Shown in pieces: positions 30,424-42,047 of a DNA stretch of 64,000 bases. Source of the stretch: Methylococcaceae bacterium (lineage in GTDB: Bacteria > Pseudomonadota > Gammaproteobacteria > Methylococcales > Methylomonadaceae). Where the stretch lies: contig DAOUSN010000003.1 of NCBI GenBank assembly GCA_030627205.1, forward strand, positions 34,343-98,342, read 5' to 3'. Position numbers and translations under genes: made by a program. Numbering within the stretch: the first letter of the stretch is position 1; every line of letters starts with the position of its first letter. The notes under the pieces are model-generated. The model was not told where the DNA came from and did not search any database. It saw nothing but the letters and a program-made list of their open reading frames with translations.

Positions 30424-30975
30424 ATGAATGTATTTAACCTAATTAAAAATTTTGTCTGTTACGATGCCGATAGAGAGTTTTACGCTAAAGTTTTCCCTAA
30501 CTCCGTGAAAAGTGTGGATTTAATACGGTTAAGAAAAATGCACAAGGATGATCTTCCTAGTGTTTTAAAAATTGAAGCTAAAAATTATCAGTATCCGTGG
30601 AATGAAAATATTTTTAACGATTGTTTTATTGCCACTAGTTACAGTTGCTGGGTTTGTGAAGATGAAAATGACGAAATTATTGCTTATGCTATTTTATCAG
30701 TAGCTGTAGGTGAGTCACATATTATCAATATTTCCGTAGCTCCTAAGATGCAAGGCATAGGAATCGGTCAAAAGATAATGACCCATTTAATTAAAATTGC
30801 CACTAAAAAGGCGGAAACCCTCTTTTTAGAAGTTCGTCCATCAAATATAGGGGCAATTAAGTTATATAATAAATTAGGTTTTAATGAAGTAGGTCGAAGA
30901 AAAGACTATTATCCCGCAAAAAAAGGACGCGAAGATGCGGTTATTTTAGCCTTGGAATTAGTTAGTTTATTTTGA
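30424..30975 (+). CDS. rimI: Ribosomal protein bS18 (RimI-like) N-acetyltransferase
   Basis: GNAT motif [22 protein letters not shown]...[30 protein letters not shown]. Confidence 0.85.
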   Translation: MNVFNLIKNFVCYDADREFYAKVFPNSVKSVDLIRLRKMHKDDLPSVLKIEAKNYQYPWNENIFNDCFIATSYSCWVCEDENDEIIAYAILSVAVGESHIINISVAPKMQGIGIGQKIMTHLIKIATKKAETLFLEVRPSNIGAIKLYNKLGFNEVGRRKDYYPAKKGREDAVILALELVSLF

Positions 30976-33090
30976 AAAAATCTGTTTAGTTCTAAATCGT
31001 TTTGATTTCATAGTCTTTAATTTTAAGGGGCTATGCTTTTTAAATCCTTTTTTTAATGCTCCTTTAGGCTGAAAAGATGGAACTAAATGTCGTTTACCAT
31101 TACCAATTAAATTTGCTCTGCCCATAGATTTTAATGCGTCACGCAATAGTGGCCAATTTTCAGGATCATGATAACGTAAAAAAGCTTTATGTAAACGTCG
31201 TTGTTTAATACCTTTGGGAATATTTATATCACCATGCCTACGGTTAATCTTTTTTAATGTATCTTTACCTGAATGATACATAGCGGTAGCGATTGACATT
31301 GGAGACGGTAAAAAGGCTTGCACTTGATCGGCTTTAAATCCATTAGTTTTTAACCATAAGGCTAAATTCATCATATCTTTATCAGTTGTCCCAGGATGTG
31401 CAGCAATAAAATAGGGAATTAAATATTGTTCCTTTCCTGCTTCTTTAGAAAATTGATCAAACATCTGTTTAAATCTATCATAAGTTCCCATCCCTGGTTT
31501 CATCATTTTTGATAATGGCTCAGATTCTGTATGCTCTGGAGCAATTTTTAAATAACCCCCGACATGATGAGTCACTAATTCTTTCACATATTCAGGTGAT
31601 TCAACTGCTAAATCATAACGTAATCCTGAGGCAATAAATATTTTTTTAACTCCTTTAAGTTTTCGAGCGCGTTGATAAAGTTTAATTAAGGGGGCATGAT
31701 TAGTATTTAAATTTGAACAAATACTAGGGTAAACACAAGAAGGCTTTCTACAGGCGGCCTCGATTTTAGAGTCTTTACAAGCTAAACGATACATGTTAGC
31801 TGTAGGCCCGCCTAAATCAGAAATATATCCTGTAAATTTTGGTGAGGTGTCACGAATGGCTTCAATTTCTTTAATAATCGAATCTTCAGAGCGGCTTTGA
31901 ATAATACGTCCTTCGTGTTCAGTGATAGAACAAAATGTACAGCCACCAAAACAACCGCGCATAATATTGACTGAATGCTGAATCATCTCAAAAGCTGGAA
32001 TATTTGCCTGCCCATAACTCGTATGAGGTAAACGTGAATAAGGCAAATCGAAAACCCCGTCCATTTCTGCCGTTGATAAAGGAATAGGAGGGGGATTAAC
32101 CCAAAGTTGCCGTGAACCGTGTTGTTGAATTAATGGTCGTGCATTACCAGGGTTAGTTTCTCCGTGCATGACTCGTGACGCATGAGCATACAAAACAGGA
32201 TCATCTTTTAAAGATTCATAAGCTGGTAAACGAATAACTGTTGTATCTCGAATAGCGTGATTAATAGTTTTGGAAAAGTGAATAACCTTTTCATTATTAG
32301 GGTTATTAGTTGATTTTATCTCACAGCCAGACTGTTGCTGATAAGGATTTTCTGGTAAATTTATTATTGCAGGTTTATCTAATTCAGTAGACTCTTTAAC
32401 TGCCCATCCCATTGGAATTTGTTTAACAAAATGTACCGTTCCCCGGATAGCTTTTAAATCGCTAATTTTTTCACCATTCGCTAAACGATGAGCAATCTCA
32501 ACAATTTGACGTTCAGCATTTCCATAAACTAATAAATCAGCTTTAGAATCCATTAATACTGATTTACGGACTTTATCTGACCAATAATCATAATGAGCAA
32601 TGCGGCGTAAACTAGCTTCAATACCACCAATAATAATAGGCACATCTTTATAAGCTTCTCGACAACGATGTGCGTAAACATTAACCGCACGATCTGGGCG
32701 TTTTCCCCCTTCACCATTTTGAGTATAGGCATCATTAGTACGAATTTTTTTATCAGCGGTATAACGATTCACCATTGAATCCATATTACCACCTGTTACT
32801 CCAAAAAATAAATTGGGTCGTCCCAGTTGGGAGAAGTCTTCAGCATTGAGCCAATTAGGTTGAGAAATAATGCCGACTCTAAATCCTTGTGCTTCTAATA
32901 ATCGTCCGATTAATGCCATGCCAAAACTAGGATGATCTATATAAGCATCTCCTGTGACTAAAATAATATCGCAAACATCCCAGCCTAATTGATCCATTTC
33001 TTCACGACTCATCGGTAATTCAGCAGTAATACCAAAGCGTTTTGCCCAGTATTGTCGATAAGTAAAGATATTTTTAGCGTCTGGCATCAT
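30967..33090 (-). CDS. ygiQ: YgiQ-family radical SAM protein
   Basis: [30 protein letters not shown]; radical [20 protein letters not shown]-terminal YgiQ domain. Confidence 0.93.
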   Translation of the reverse strand: MMPDAKNIFTYRQYWAKRFGITAELPMSREEMDQLGWDVCDIILVTGDAYIDHPSFGMALIGRLLEAQGFRVGIISQPNWLNAEDFSQLGRPNLFFGVTGGNMDSMVNRYTADKKIRTNDAYTQNGEGGKRPDRAVNVYAHRCREAYKDVPIIIGGIEASLRRIAHYDYWSDKVRKSVLMDSKADLLVYGNAERQIVEIAHRLANGEKISDLKAIRGTVHFVKQIPMGWAVKESTELDKPAIINLPENPYQQQSGCEIKSTNNPNNEKVIHFSKTINHAIRDTTVIRLPAYESLKDDPVLYAHASRVMHGETNPGNARPLIQQHGSRQLWVNPPPIPLSTAEMDGVFDLPYSRLPHTSYGQANIPAFEMIQHSVNIMRGCFGGCTFCSITEHEGRIIQSRSEDSIIKEIEAIRDTSPKFTGYISDLGGPTANMYRLACKDSKIEAACRKPSCVYPSICSNLNTNHAPLIKLYQRARKLKGVKKIFIASGLRYDLAVESPEYVKELVTHHVGGYLKIAPEHTESEPLSKMMKPGMGTYDRFKQMFDQFSKEAGKEQYLIPYFIAAHPGTTDKDMMNLALWLKTNGFKADQVQAFLPSPMSIATAMYHSGKDTLKKINRRHGDINIPKGIKQRRLHKAFLRYHDPENWPLLRDALKSMGRANLIGNGKRHLVPSFQPKGALKKGFKKHSPLKLKTMKSKRFRTKQIFSK

Positions 33091-33110
33091 AAATAATGAC
33101 CTATTTAAAA

Positions 33111-33641
33111 TTAATGGGTAAGTTTTTTAATGGATAATAAAGGTTGAATTATCTTTAAAATATCAGTTTTACTAAATTCACCCATTTGCCGATGAATAAT
33201 TTCACCTTTTGGGTTTAATATCACCGTAAAAGGAATAGTATTAACGATATTACCCCATGAATGAGAAATTTTTGCACCAGAATTAGGGGCAATTAAAATG
33301 GGGTAATTAATCTTAACCTCACTATTATAAGCCGCAACTGCTTCTAAATCCTCTAAAGCAATACCAATAAACTGCACATTTTTATCCGCATATTCAGTTT
33401 GTAATTCCATAAAATCAGGAATTTCTTTTAGACATGGAGGGCACCAGCTTGCCCAAAAATTGATAATTAAAATCTTTCCTTCCCATGTTGATAAGGATTG
33501 TTGCTGTCCGTTCAAATCAGGAAGCGATATTGCTGATAACAACACAGTCTGAATTTTAGGTGATTTATTAAAACTTTGTACCGTAACTCCTGTGACTAAC
33601 GCAAATATTGCGACAATGATAATTATGACTGTTTGTTTCAT
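33111..33641 (-). CDS. TlpA-like thiol-disulfide oxidoreductase
   Basis: [25 protein letters not shown]. Adjacent to dsbD. Confidence 0.9.
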   Translation of the reverse strand: MKQTVIIIIVAIFALVTGVTVQSFNKSPKIQTVLLSAISLPDLNGQQQSLSTWEGKILIINFWASWCPPCLKEIPDFMELQTEYADKNVQFIGIALEDLEAVAAYNSEVKINYPILIAPNSGAKISHSWGNIVNTIPFTVILNPKGEIIHRQMGEFSKTDILKIIQPLLSIKKLTH

Positions 33642-33643
33642 GA

Positions 33644-35869
33644 TTAAATTCCAACCGCTTGAATACTCGTTAAAAAAGTCTTAGTATCTTGATAACCAAT
33701 AACCCTATAATTTAACAGTTCTTGTTTATGAGTATTAAAAAATAAAATAGCTGGGGGGCCGATTAAATTAAACCGTTTAAGAAAAGCTTTATCCGCCTCT
33801 GAATTTTTAGTGACATCCACTTGTAATCGTACCAAATTAGCCAGACGTTGTTGAACAGCCGCATCAGTGAAGGTATAAGCTTCCATCTCTTTACAAGAAA
33901 TACACCAATCGGCATAAAAATCTAACATCAACCATTGACCGTTAGCACTAGCTTCTTCAAGTCTTAGTTCTAGTTCTGCTAATGATGAAATTCGTTCAAA
34001 TTCAAGGCCTTTTTTTGTTGATTCAGTTGTTCCTGTGCTTAACCCTTGTAATGGTGTTAATGGATTTCCATTGCCAGTACTCATACCGATGAGGAGTAAA
34101 ATCCCATAAATTAACATGAATACGCCAAAACCTTTCCAGAGTTTAGACCAACCACTACAGTTTAATGGTAATGCCTCAAGCGCGTGTAAATACACTGCAG
34201 AAATAATAAATAATAGTGACCATAGTAACATGGTAATACTAGCTGATAAAACACGCTCTAGCATCCATAAAGCCATCGCTAACATAATCACCCCAAATAC
34301 GGCTTTAGTTGAATTTAACCAATGCCCCGCAGCAGGCAATAATTTACCAGCAGATGCCCCTATAATTAATAAAGGCAATCCCATACCAATACCCATCATA
34401 AATAATGCTAATCCACCTAAAATAGCATCGCCTGTTTGACCAATATAAATTAACGCACCAGCCAAAGGAGCAGCAACACAAGGGCCGACAATTAAAGATG
34501 ATAACGCCCCCATAATTGCCGCGCCAAAATAAGAGCCATCACGATGATTGTTACTAGAATCATGTAATTTTGCTTGTAAGGGTTTAGGTAATTCTAAATG
34601 ATAAAACCCAAACATAGAGAATGATAATAAAATGAAAATACTACTAAAAAATACAATAATCCATGGTTGTTGAAACAACATTTGTAAATTGCTGCCAAAT
34701 AAAGCCGCTAAGATACCAAATACAGTATAAGTTAAGGCAGAGGCAAACACATAAGCAAGTGAAAGAAAAAAAGCTTTTGAGGTGCTAATATTTTTACCTT
34801 GACCTACGATAAGACTTGATAAAATTGGAATCATCGGGAAAATACATGGAGTAAAGGCGAGCAATAATCCAAATCCTAAAAAGCTTAATAAAGTTAGCCA
34901 TAAGGTATCTTGCTGCAAGGCATTAGCAATCTTATTTTGTTCAGAAAGTATGGGCGCTGTAATATTACTCTTAAGCGTTGCCGTTGTTTGAGTCGCAATC
35001 GGTAACTGAAGCGGTATTTTCTTACTCATTGGTGGATAGCAAACCCCCAAGTCTGCACACCCTTGAAAATCAACTTCTAAAATAATAGATTCAGTAGTTT
35101 TGGTTTTGCGTAATAACTTCAAATCAAATTTTAATTGCTGATGAAAAATTTCAACATCACCAAACGCATTATCATACATGGGTTTACCATGAGGAATTTC
35201 ATAACTTCCTAAAGTCACCTTTTTATCATCTAATAAGCGTAATTTTATTTTATCTCGGTATAAATAATAACCATCTGCAATCAGCCAATTTAAAGACAGT
35301 GTTTTTTCATCTTTGACCTCAACAAAAACCTGAAAAGCTTTATCTGCAACTAATAATTCATCTTGAAATAATTCAGCAGTTAAGCCTTTAAAACCTGCAA
35401 CTAATTGTTTAATCGGGTCAAGGTTTAACCTCGCGGATGTTGAAACTAAATTTAAATTAATTATTTTTTTTTCAGGTGGGTAACAAACCCCTATATCAGC
35501 ACAGCCTTGGTAGTTAATTTCTAATATTAATTCAGTTTCATTCTGAGTATTTTTTATCGGAATCGACAATATAACCTGATTATAATAGGTAATAACTTCA
35601 CCAAAATTTTCATCATGTTTAACTTGACCTTGTGGAAAAATAATTTGCCCTAATGTTACCGTTGACGTTTGTGATTTTACCAAAAAACGATGTTGATAAA
35701 GATAATAACCCTGAGCAATTTGAAATGATAATTCAATATTTTTGTTAATAATTTTTGCTGAAACTTTAAATGCATCGTTGGATGGTAATAATTCAGGCGT
35801 ATTAGCAGTACTAATTAAAGGTGTTAATATTAAGAAAATATAAAAAAAACTTAATCGAATAAAAGGCAT
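33644..35869 (-). CDS. dsbD: Thiol:disulfide interchange protein DsbD with duplicated N-terminal periplasmic domain
   Basis: Polytopic core GFGLLLAFTPCIFPMIPILSSLI; C-terminal FYADWCISCKEME; two N-terminal copies ending YQGCADIGVCYPP and FQGCADLGVCYPP. Confidence 0.93.
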   Translation of the reverse strand: MPFIRLSFFYIFLILTPLISTANTPELLPSNDAFKVSAKIINKNIELSFQIAQGYYLYQHRFLVKSQTSTVTLGQIIFPQGQVKHDENFGEVITYYNQVILSIPIKNTQNETELILEINYQGCADIGVCYPPEKKIINLNLVSTSARLNLDPIKQLVAGFKGLTAELFQDELLVADKAFQVFVEVKDEKTLSLNWLIADGYYLYRDKIKLRLLDDKKVTLGSYEIPHGKPMYDNAFGDVEIFHQQLKFDLKLLRKTKTTESIILEVDFQGCADLGVCYPPMSKKIPLQLPIATQTTATLKSNITAPILSEQNKIANALQQDTLWLTLLSFLGFGLLLAFTPCIFPMIPILSSLIVGQGKNISTSKAFFLSLAYVFASALTYTVFGILAALFGSNLQMLFQQPWIIVFFSSIFILLSFSMFGFYHLELPKPLQAKLHDSSNNHRDGSYFGAAIMGALSSLIVGPCVAAPLAGALIYIGQTGDAILGGLALFMMGIGMGLPLLIIGASAGKLLPAAGHWLNSTKAVFGVIMLAMALWMLERVLSASITMLLWSLLFIISAVYLHALEALPLNCSGWSKLWKGFGVFMLIYGILLLIGMSTGNGNPLTPLQGLSTGTTESTKKGLEFERISSLAELELRLEEASANGQWLMLDFYADWCISCKEMEAYTFTDAAVQQRLANLVRLQVDVTKNSEADKAFLKRFNLIGPPAILFFNTHKQELLNYRVIGYQDTKTFLTSIQAVGI

Positions 35870-36051
35870 GAATCAATCCATTTAATATAGGTTTAATGAG
35901 ATAGAGTTATAAAAACTATTATTATTTCTAGAGGTTTATATCATAAATTAAGTCCCCTCTTCTTAATTTATGGCTTGACGAAAGTCTACATCAATTTATA
36001 ATGCTAGGGTTAAACTTCACTAATTAGTCGTTTTTGGAATCTAAATAAGCC

Positions 36052-36366
36052 ATGGAAAATAATGAAAAGAAAGCGTCTATTGATGATGCAGATATTACTC
36101 GTGCTGCTCGTTGTCTAAAAGCAATGTCTCACCCTTTACGACTAAAAATACTTTGCGTACTGGGCAATGATTCTATCAGTGTACAAGATATTGTTGAACA
36201 AGTAGGGACTAGCCAAAGTAATGTTTCCCAGCATTTAGCTATTTTGAGAGAAAAAGATTTATTAGGATTCAAAAAAGAGGCAAATCGCGTTTATTATTTT
36301 ATTGATGATGAACGAATGCTTAAATTAATCAGTATGATGCGTGAGATTTTTTGTAGCCGTCATTAA
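36052..36366 (+). CDS. ArsR-family transcriptional regulator
   Basis: KAMSHPLRLKILCVLGNDSISVQDIVEQVGTSQSNVSQHLAILREKDLL. Confidence 0.9.
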   Translation: MENNEKKASIDDADITRAARCLKAMSHPLRLKILCVLGNDSISVQDIVEQVGTSQSNVSQHLAILREKDLLGFKKEANRVYYFIDDERMLKLISMMREIFCSRH

Positions 36367-36411
36367 TCACTTTAATCACTTTAACGCTTTATATAATAAC
36401 AAAAATATCTT

Positions 36412-36849
36412 ATGGATCAATATTTAGACTTTATTACTAACCATTATTTACTTTCCTTTGCTTTTGTCGTTGTTTCTTATTTACTCATTCAAGAATTAGT
36501 TGAGAGTGCATTCAGTAGCTCGGAAAGCCTATCAGCGTTATTAGCGGTTACGAGAATGAATAGCACCGAAGTATTTGTTGTTGATGTTAGAGAGGATCAT
36601 GATTTTCTGAAAGGGCATATAGAAGGTGCTGAAAATATTCCATTAGCCAACCTTGACGAACAATTATCCTCATTAGAGGCTTATAAAAATACTGAATTAT
36701 TAGTGGTTTGTCAAACAGGTACACGTACAACGGTTGCCTGTAAAACTTTAAAGAAAGTAGGTTTTGAAAAATTGTTGAGTCTTAAAGGCGGAATGCAATC
36801 CTGGGAGGATAATAAATTACCTGTTAAAGTTAGCAGTAAAAATAAATAA
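36412..36849 (+). CDS. Membrane-anchored rhodanese-like protein
   Basis: VVDVREDHDFLKGHIEGAENIPL; LLVVCQTGTRTTVACKTLKKVGFEKLLSLKGGMQSW. Confidence 0.9.
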   Translation: MDQYLDFITNHYLLSFAFVVVSYLLIQELVESAFSSSESLSALLAVTRMNSTEVFVVDVREDHDFLKGHIEGAENIPLANLDEQLSSLEAYKNTELLVVCQTGTRTTVACKTLKKVGFEKLLSLKGGMQSWEDNKLPVKVSSKNK

Positions 36850-36902
36850 CTTAAAGTATACTTATTATTAATATTAACCTTAAATTATAAACTTTATAAA
36901 TC

Positions 36903-37394
36903 ATGGCAGAAGAAAACAATACGCAAGAAAATGAAAAATCTGAAGAAAAAAACTTTTCTATTCAAAAAATTTATACTAAAGATATTTCATTTGAAACTCC
37001 TAATTCTCCCCAAATTTTTATTGATAAATGGGAGCCTCATGTTGATTTCAATTTAGGAACAAATGTAAACCCTTTAGAAAATAATTTATATGATGTTGCC
37101 TTATCAGTTACTGTTACCGTTAAATGCGGTGAAAAAACCGCTTATTTAGTCGAAGTTACTCAAGCTGGTGTGTTCACTTTAATTGGATTTAGCGATGAAG
37201 AAATGGGGCCGATGATGGGCAGTTTTTGTCCTAATATTTTATTTCCTTATGCAAGAGAAGTGATTTCTGACCTAGTAAGTAAAGGTGGTTTTCCACAATT
37301 ATTATTAGCCCCAGTTAATTTTGAGGCTCTTTACACGCAACATCTACAACAAGCTCAAGCAAAACAAGCTCCTGGCTCTGATAGCATTAATTAA
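36903..37394 (+). CDS. secB: Protein-export chaperone SecB
   Basis: IQKIYTKDISFETPNSP; LFPYAREVISDLVSKGGFPQLLLAPVNFEALY. Confidence 0.95.
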   Translation: MAEENNTQENEKSEEKNFSIQKIYTKDISFETPNSPQIFIDKWEPHVDFNLGTNVNPLENNLYDVALSVTVTVKCGEKTAYLVEVTQAGVFTLIGFSDEEMGPMMGSFCPNILFPYAREVISDLVSKGGFPQLLLAPVNFEALYTQHLQQAQAKQAPGSDSIN

Positions 37395-37398
37395 CAAA

Positions 37399-38400
37399 AT
37401 GACCGCTAAAATTAGTGTCTTAGGTGCAGGTTCTTGGGGAACAGCTTTAGCGATACTGGTAGCCAGAAATGGTTGCCAGACTCTATTGTGGGGTCATAAT
37501 TCTCAGCATATTGAAACCCTTAAACACGATAGAGAAAATAAACATTATTTACCAGATTTCGCTTTTCCTGCATCATTACAGGTTACCTCTAATCTAAAAG
37601 ATGTCGCAAAATTTAGTGATTTACTCTTAATTTCAGTTCCAAGTCATGCGTTTAAAAGCACACTATGCCAATTAAAGCCTTTTATTACTTCTCAATCTCA
37701 AATTGCTTGGGCAACTAAAGGTTTTTGTGTAGAAACAGGTGGGTTACTTAATTCAGTTGTTACAGAGACTTTATTTGAGACAACCCCAACAGCGGTATTA
37801 TCAGGGCCGACATTTGCCGTTGAAGTTGCTGCAAATTTACCCACAGCGATTACCATTGCATCGGCAGATTTAGCACTTGCTAATAAACTCGCCTCATTAG
37901 TGCATAACCCTCGTTTCCGAGCCTATACTAGTACTGATATTATTGGTGTACAAGTAGGTGGAGCGATTAAAAATGTATTAGCAATTGCCGCAGGTATTGT
38001 TGATGGCTTAGGTTTTGGAGCGAATACCCGTGCGGCATTAATTACTCGAGGCCTACACGAAAGTATTTGTTTAGGAATGCAGCTTGGCGCTCAACAAGAA
38101 ACCTTAATGGGGTTGGCAGGTCTAGGAGATTTGGTGCTAACGTGTACTGATAATAAATCCCGTAATCGACGTTTTGGTTTAGCTTTAGGGCAAGGAAAGA
38201 ATCAATTGGAAGCAATAACAGCTATTGGTCAGGAAGTTGAAGGAATTTGTGCGGCTAAAGAAGCTTATTTTTTATCAAAAAAACATCAGATTGAAATGCC
38301 AATTATTGAACAAACCTATAAAGTTCTTTATGAAAATTTAGATCCTCGGTTGGCAGTGCAAAACTTATTAGCACGAGAACAAAAAGCTGAGGTCAGATAA
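37399..38400 (+). CDS. gpsA: Glycerol-3-phosphate dehydrogenase [NAD(P)+]
   Basis: MTAKISVLGAGSWGTALAILVARNG; GAIKNVLAIAAGIVDGLGFGANTRAALITRG. The ATG at 37399 is preferred over the track start, which overlaps secB. Confidence 0.95.
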   Translation: MTAKISVLGAGSWGTALAILVARNGCQTLLWGHNSQHIETLKHDRENKHYLPDFAFPASLQVTSNLKDVAKFSDLLLISVPSHAFKSTLCQLKPFITSQSQIAWATKGFCVETGGLLNSVVTETLFETTPTAVLSGPTFAVEVAANLPTAITIASADLALANKLASLVHNPRFRAYTSTDIIGVQVGGAIKNVLAIAAGIVDGLGFGANTRAALITRGLHESICLGMQLGAQQETLMGLAGLGDLVLTCTDNKSRNRRFGLALGQGKNQLEAITAIGQEVEGICAAKEAYFLSKKHQIEMPIIEQTYKVLYENLDPRLAVQNLLAREQKAEVR

Positions 38401-38441
38401 CAATATTATATCAAGGTTATAAATTTCAAGAAGAGGCGAGT

Positions 38442-39032
38442 ATGGTTGCGAATTTAGCAACACAATATCATTTAAGCGAAGTTGAATATTTGGAAGCTGA
38501 AAAAACCAGTAAATTTAAACATGAATATAGTGAAGGTGAAGTTTATGCGATGGCAGGTGCAAGTCGTAATCATGAGAGAATTTCAGGCAATCTCTTAGCT
38601 AAATTTATTCAGCATTTAGAAAATACCCCTTGCGAACCTTTTTCATCCGATTTAAAAGTTAAAGCTAATCATTCATTTTATTATCCTGATGTACTTGTCG
38701 TTTGTAACGATGATAAAGGGGATGATTATTATACTGAATTCCCCGTTATTATTATTGAGGTTTTATCAGACTCAACCAGAGGTCGTGATAAAGTAACCAA
38801 AATGAATGCTTATCGTACCATTCCAACGTTAAAAGAATATGTTCTTATTGAGCAAAATTTTATTGATATTGAAATTTGTCGCAGGGCTTCTAATTGGCAA
38901 TCAGAGCATTATTTTTTAGGCGATAAGGTGACGTTTGAATCATTAGATTTAACCTTACCTGTTGAGTCTATTTATCAACGGGTGAATAATGAAGAAATGC
39001 TTGAATTACAACATAAATCTATTAAAACATGA
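38442..39032 (+). CDS. Uma2-family (DUF820) PD-(D/E)XK endonuclease-like protein
   Basis: LSEVEYLEAEKTSKFKHEYSEGEVYAMAGASRNHERISGNL; YYPDVLVVC; PVIIIEVLSDSTRGRDKVTK. Confidence 0.9.
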   Translation: MVANLATQYHLSEVEYLEAEKTSKFKHEYSEGEVYAMAGASRNHERISGNLLAKFIQHLENTPCEPFSSDLKVKANHSFYYPDVLVVCNDDKGDDYYTEFPVIIIEVLSDSTRGRDKVTKMNAYRTIPTLKEYVLIEQNFIDIEICRRASNWQSEHYFLGDKVTFESLDLTLPVESIYQRVNNEEMLELQHKSIKT

Positions 39033-39500
39033 GTGTGTATTATGTTAGATGTCAATTTTCCTGTGGAAAAGGAGGCTATTGAAATGCCATCTTTAAATCA
39101 TAGCTATATTTGTTCTCAAATATTACGTCAACTTTTTAGTGATGAAAAAATAGAGTCTTTTACGGAATTAACCCTAGATATTGATAAGGGGCTAACTCCT
39201 GATATTTGTGTTTATCCAGCTGAGATTATTACCCCCAATTTTTTACGTGATGTCAATAAACTAGCTCAAATGCCAGTGTTAGCCATTGAGGTAATTTCTT
39301 CAAGTCAATCTATTCAGCTATTATTAGAAAAAGCCGAACGTTTAATTGAGGCTGGAATTAAAGTAGTATGGACGATTGAACCTTTTACACAAACTATTTT
39401 TGTGACGACTAAAGAAAAAGAAGTTAGATTTTACAATACGATGGTTGAAGCTGAATTAATTAAAGTCGATTTTGAAAAGATATTCGGTTTCAATAAATAA
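39033..39500 (+). CDS. Second Uma2-family endonuclease-like protein
   Basis: MPSLNHSYICSQILRQL; LTPDICVYP; MPVLAIEVISSSQSIQLLLEKAERLIEAGIKVVWTIEP. Confidence 0.8.
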   Translation: MCIMLDVNFPVEKEAIEMPSLNHSYICSQILRQLFSDEKIESFTELTLDIDKGLTPDICVYPAEIITPNFLRDVNKLAQMPVLAIEVISSSQSIQLLLEKAERLIEAGIKVVWTIEPFTQTIFVTTKEKEVRFYNTMVEAELIKVDFEKIFGFNK

Positions 39501-39564
39501 TGACCTTTGTAGTAAAAATACAGAGTGTTATATTTCAGTTCTTTTTACCAAACTTTCTTTTATT

Positions 39565-40188
39565 ATGCTAATCAAACCCATCTTAAGCAGTGCTTTAGAA
39601 ACCGCACTCAATCAATACCTCGCCTTAGATAATAACGTGCATTTATGTTTAAGCCCTTTATCTGGTAAAGTCATTGCCATTACCATTGAGCCTTTCAATG
39701 AAACCTTATATTTATGCCCAACTGAAACAAACATTCAATGCTTAGAAAATTTTGTAGGCGAAGTCGATACTACGTTATCGGGTTCAATATCAGCTTTTGG
39801 AATAATGGGGCTTTCAAAAACACCTGCACGTTCTTTATTTTCAGACGAAGTTAAAATTACAGGTGATACATGCTTAGGACAAAAATTCCAACAGCTTTTT
39901 GAACAATTAGATGTTGACTGGGAAGCACAACTTTCACATTTTACGGGGGATAAAGTCGCGAATACTATGGCTAATTTATTCCGCTCTAGTCATAATTGGA
40001 CACAAGAAAGTATTGAAACCTTTAAACTCAATGCAACTGAATTTTTACAAGAAGAAACGCGCGACTTACCTGCAAAAGCTGAAGCTGATATTTTCTATCA
40101 GCAGATTGATACGTTACAGATGGATTTTGACCGCCTTCTCGCCCATATAAACCGTTTACAAATACTTAGCACTCACAAGGACTCTTAA
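39565..40188 (+). CDS. ubiJ: Ubiquinone biosynthesis accessory factor UbiJ (SCP2 domain)
   Basis: MLIKPILSSALETALNQYLALD; SCP2-like domain; immediately upstream of ubiB. The ATG at 39565 is preferred to 39472. Confidence 0.8.
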   Translation: MLIKPILSSALETALNQYLALDNNVHLCLSPLSGKVIAITIEPFNETLYLCPTETNIQCLENFVGEVDTTLSGSISAFGIMGLSKTPARSLFSDEVKITGDTCLGQKFQQLFEQLDVDWEAQLSHFTGDKVANTMANLFRSSHNWTQESIETFKLNATEFLQEETRDLPAKAEADIFYQQIDTLQMDFDRLLAHINRLQILSTHKDS

Positions 40189-41736
40189 GTGATACACCCT
40201 AAAGTTTTAATACGTCTTATCCATATCAATTGGGTGATGATGTTTCATGGTTTAGATGAGTTTGTTTTAAAAACCCATTTATTTCGTCCTATTCGTTATC
40301 TGGTTTATTTATCCCCGCATTATTGGTTTAAAAAGGAAAAAGAAAACCGAGGGGTCAGAATTCGCCGTACATTAGAAGATTTAGGGCCTATTTATGTTAA
40401 ATTTGGACAAGCACTTTCAACTCGCAAAGATTTATTACCTGAAGATATAGCCAATGAATTGGTTAAGCTTCAAGATAAAGTCCCCCCTTTTGATAGTGAT
40501 GTCGCTATTGAAATTATTGAACAATCATTAGCCATGTCAGTTGATGAAGCCTTTGCTGAATTTAACCCTACCCCCCTAGCGTCTGCTTCTGTGGCTCAAG
40601 TTCATGCTGCTGTCTTACATAGTGGGGAAAACGTAGTGGTTAAGGTTTTACGCCCTGAAATGGAAGCTCGTATTCAAGCTGATGTTAATTTAATGTATGA
40701 AGTGGCAAAATTTGCTGAACGTTTTTGGGATGATGCCAGACGCTTACGAGCAGTTGAGGTCGTAGCTGAATTTGAAAAAACTACCTTAGATGAATTAGAT
40801 TTAGTTCGTGAAGCGTCAAATGCTGCTAAATTACGCCGAAATTTTAAAGACTCAGATTCCTTATATATCCCTGATATTCATTGGAATTATACTCGTAAAA
40901 AAATCATGGTGATGGAACGCATTCATGGTATTCCTATTGGGGATATTCCAATGTTACGCGAACAAGGTGCAAATTTTAAAAGCCTTGCAGAACGGGGTGT
41001 ACAAATATTTTTCACGCAAGTTTTTAGAGACAATTTTTTTCATGCTGATATGCACCCTGGTAATATTTTTGTTGAAATTCCAGATAAATATATCGCAGTT
41101 GACTTTGGAATAATGGGATCGCTGTCATTAACCGATCAACGTTATTTAGCTGAAAATTTTCTCGCCTTTTTTAATCGTGATTATAATCGTGTCGCTCAAA
41201 TGCACATTGAATCAGGTTGGGTTCCTCATACAACACGAATAGAAGATTTTGAAATAGCGATTAGAAGTGTTTGTGAACCTATTTTTGAAAAACCGTTAAA
41301 AGATATTTCCTTTGGTTTATTACTGCTAAGGCTTTTTCAAACTGCCCGCCGTTTTGATATGGTGGTACAGCCGCAATTAGTTTTATTGCAAAAAACATTA
41401 TTAAATATTGAAGGGCTAGGACGAGATTTATACCCTGAATTAGATTTATGGAAAACTGCAAAGCCTTTTTTGGAAGACTGGTTTCATCAACGTTTAGGCC
41501 CTAAAGCAAAAATCAAGGAAGCTTTAAAGAAATTTCCAGAAGTAGCAGAGCATTTTCCAGAAATTCCTAATTTATTATTTCAAGCTTTAGATAGCGCAGC
41601 TAATGCAAATCGTCAATTATCCGCACATAACGAAGAGATGGAGCTGATTAGAAAACAATTAGAAAAAAATTATAAGGGTACTATTATGGCGATTATAATT
41701 AGTGCTACGCTACTTGGTTTAACAATACTTTTTTAG
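40189..41736 (+). CDS. ubiB: Ubiquinone biosynthesis kinase-like protein UbiB
   Basis: KFGQALSTRKDLLPEDIANELVKLQDKVPPF; FFHADMHPGNIFV; C-terminal TM. Confidence 0.95.
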   Translation: MIHPKVLIRLIHINWVMMFHGLDEFVLKTHLFRPIRYLVYLSPHYWFKKEKENRGVRIRRTLEDLGPIYVKFGQALSTRKDLLPEDIANELVKLQDKVPPFDSDVAIEIIEQSLAMSVDEAFAEFNPTPLASASVAQVHAAVLHSGENVVVKVLRPEMEARIQADVNLMYEVAKFAERFWDDARRLRAVEVVAEFEKTTLDELDLVREASNAAKLRRNFKDSDSLYIPDIHWNYTRKKIMVMERIHGIPIGDIPMLREQGANFKSLAERGVQIFFTQVFRDNFFHADMHPGNIFVEIPDKYIAVDFGIMGSLSLTDQRYLAENFLAFFNRDYNRVAQMHIESGWVPHTTRIEDFEIAIRSVCEPIFEKPLKDISFGLLLLRLFQTARRFDMVVQPQLVLLQKTLLNIEGLGRDLYPELDLWKTAKPFLEDWFHQRLGPKAKIKEALKKFPEVAEHFPEIPNLLFQALDSAANANRQLSAHNEEMELIRKQLEKNYKGTIMAIIISATLLGLTILF

Positions 41737-41780
41737 TGCCGTAGGGTATATAAGCGATAACATTAGATAGCCTATCATGC

Positions 41781-42047
<267 letters not shown>

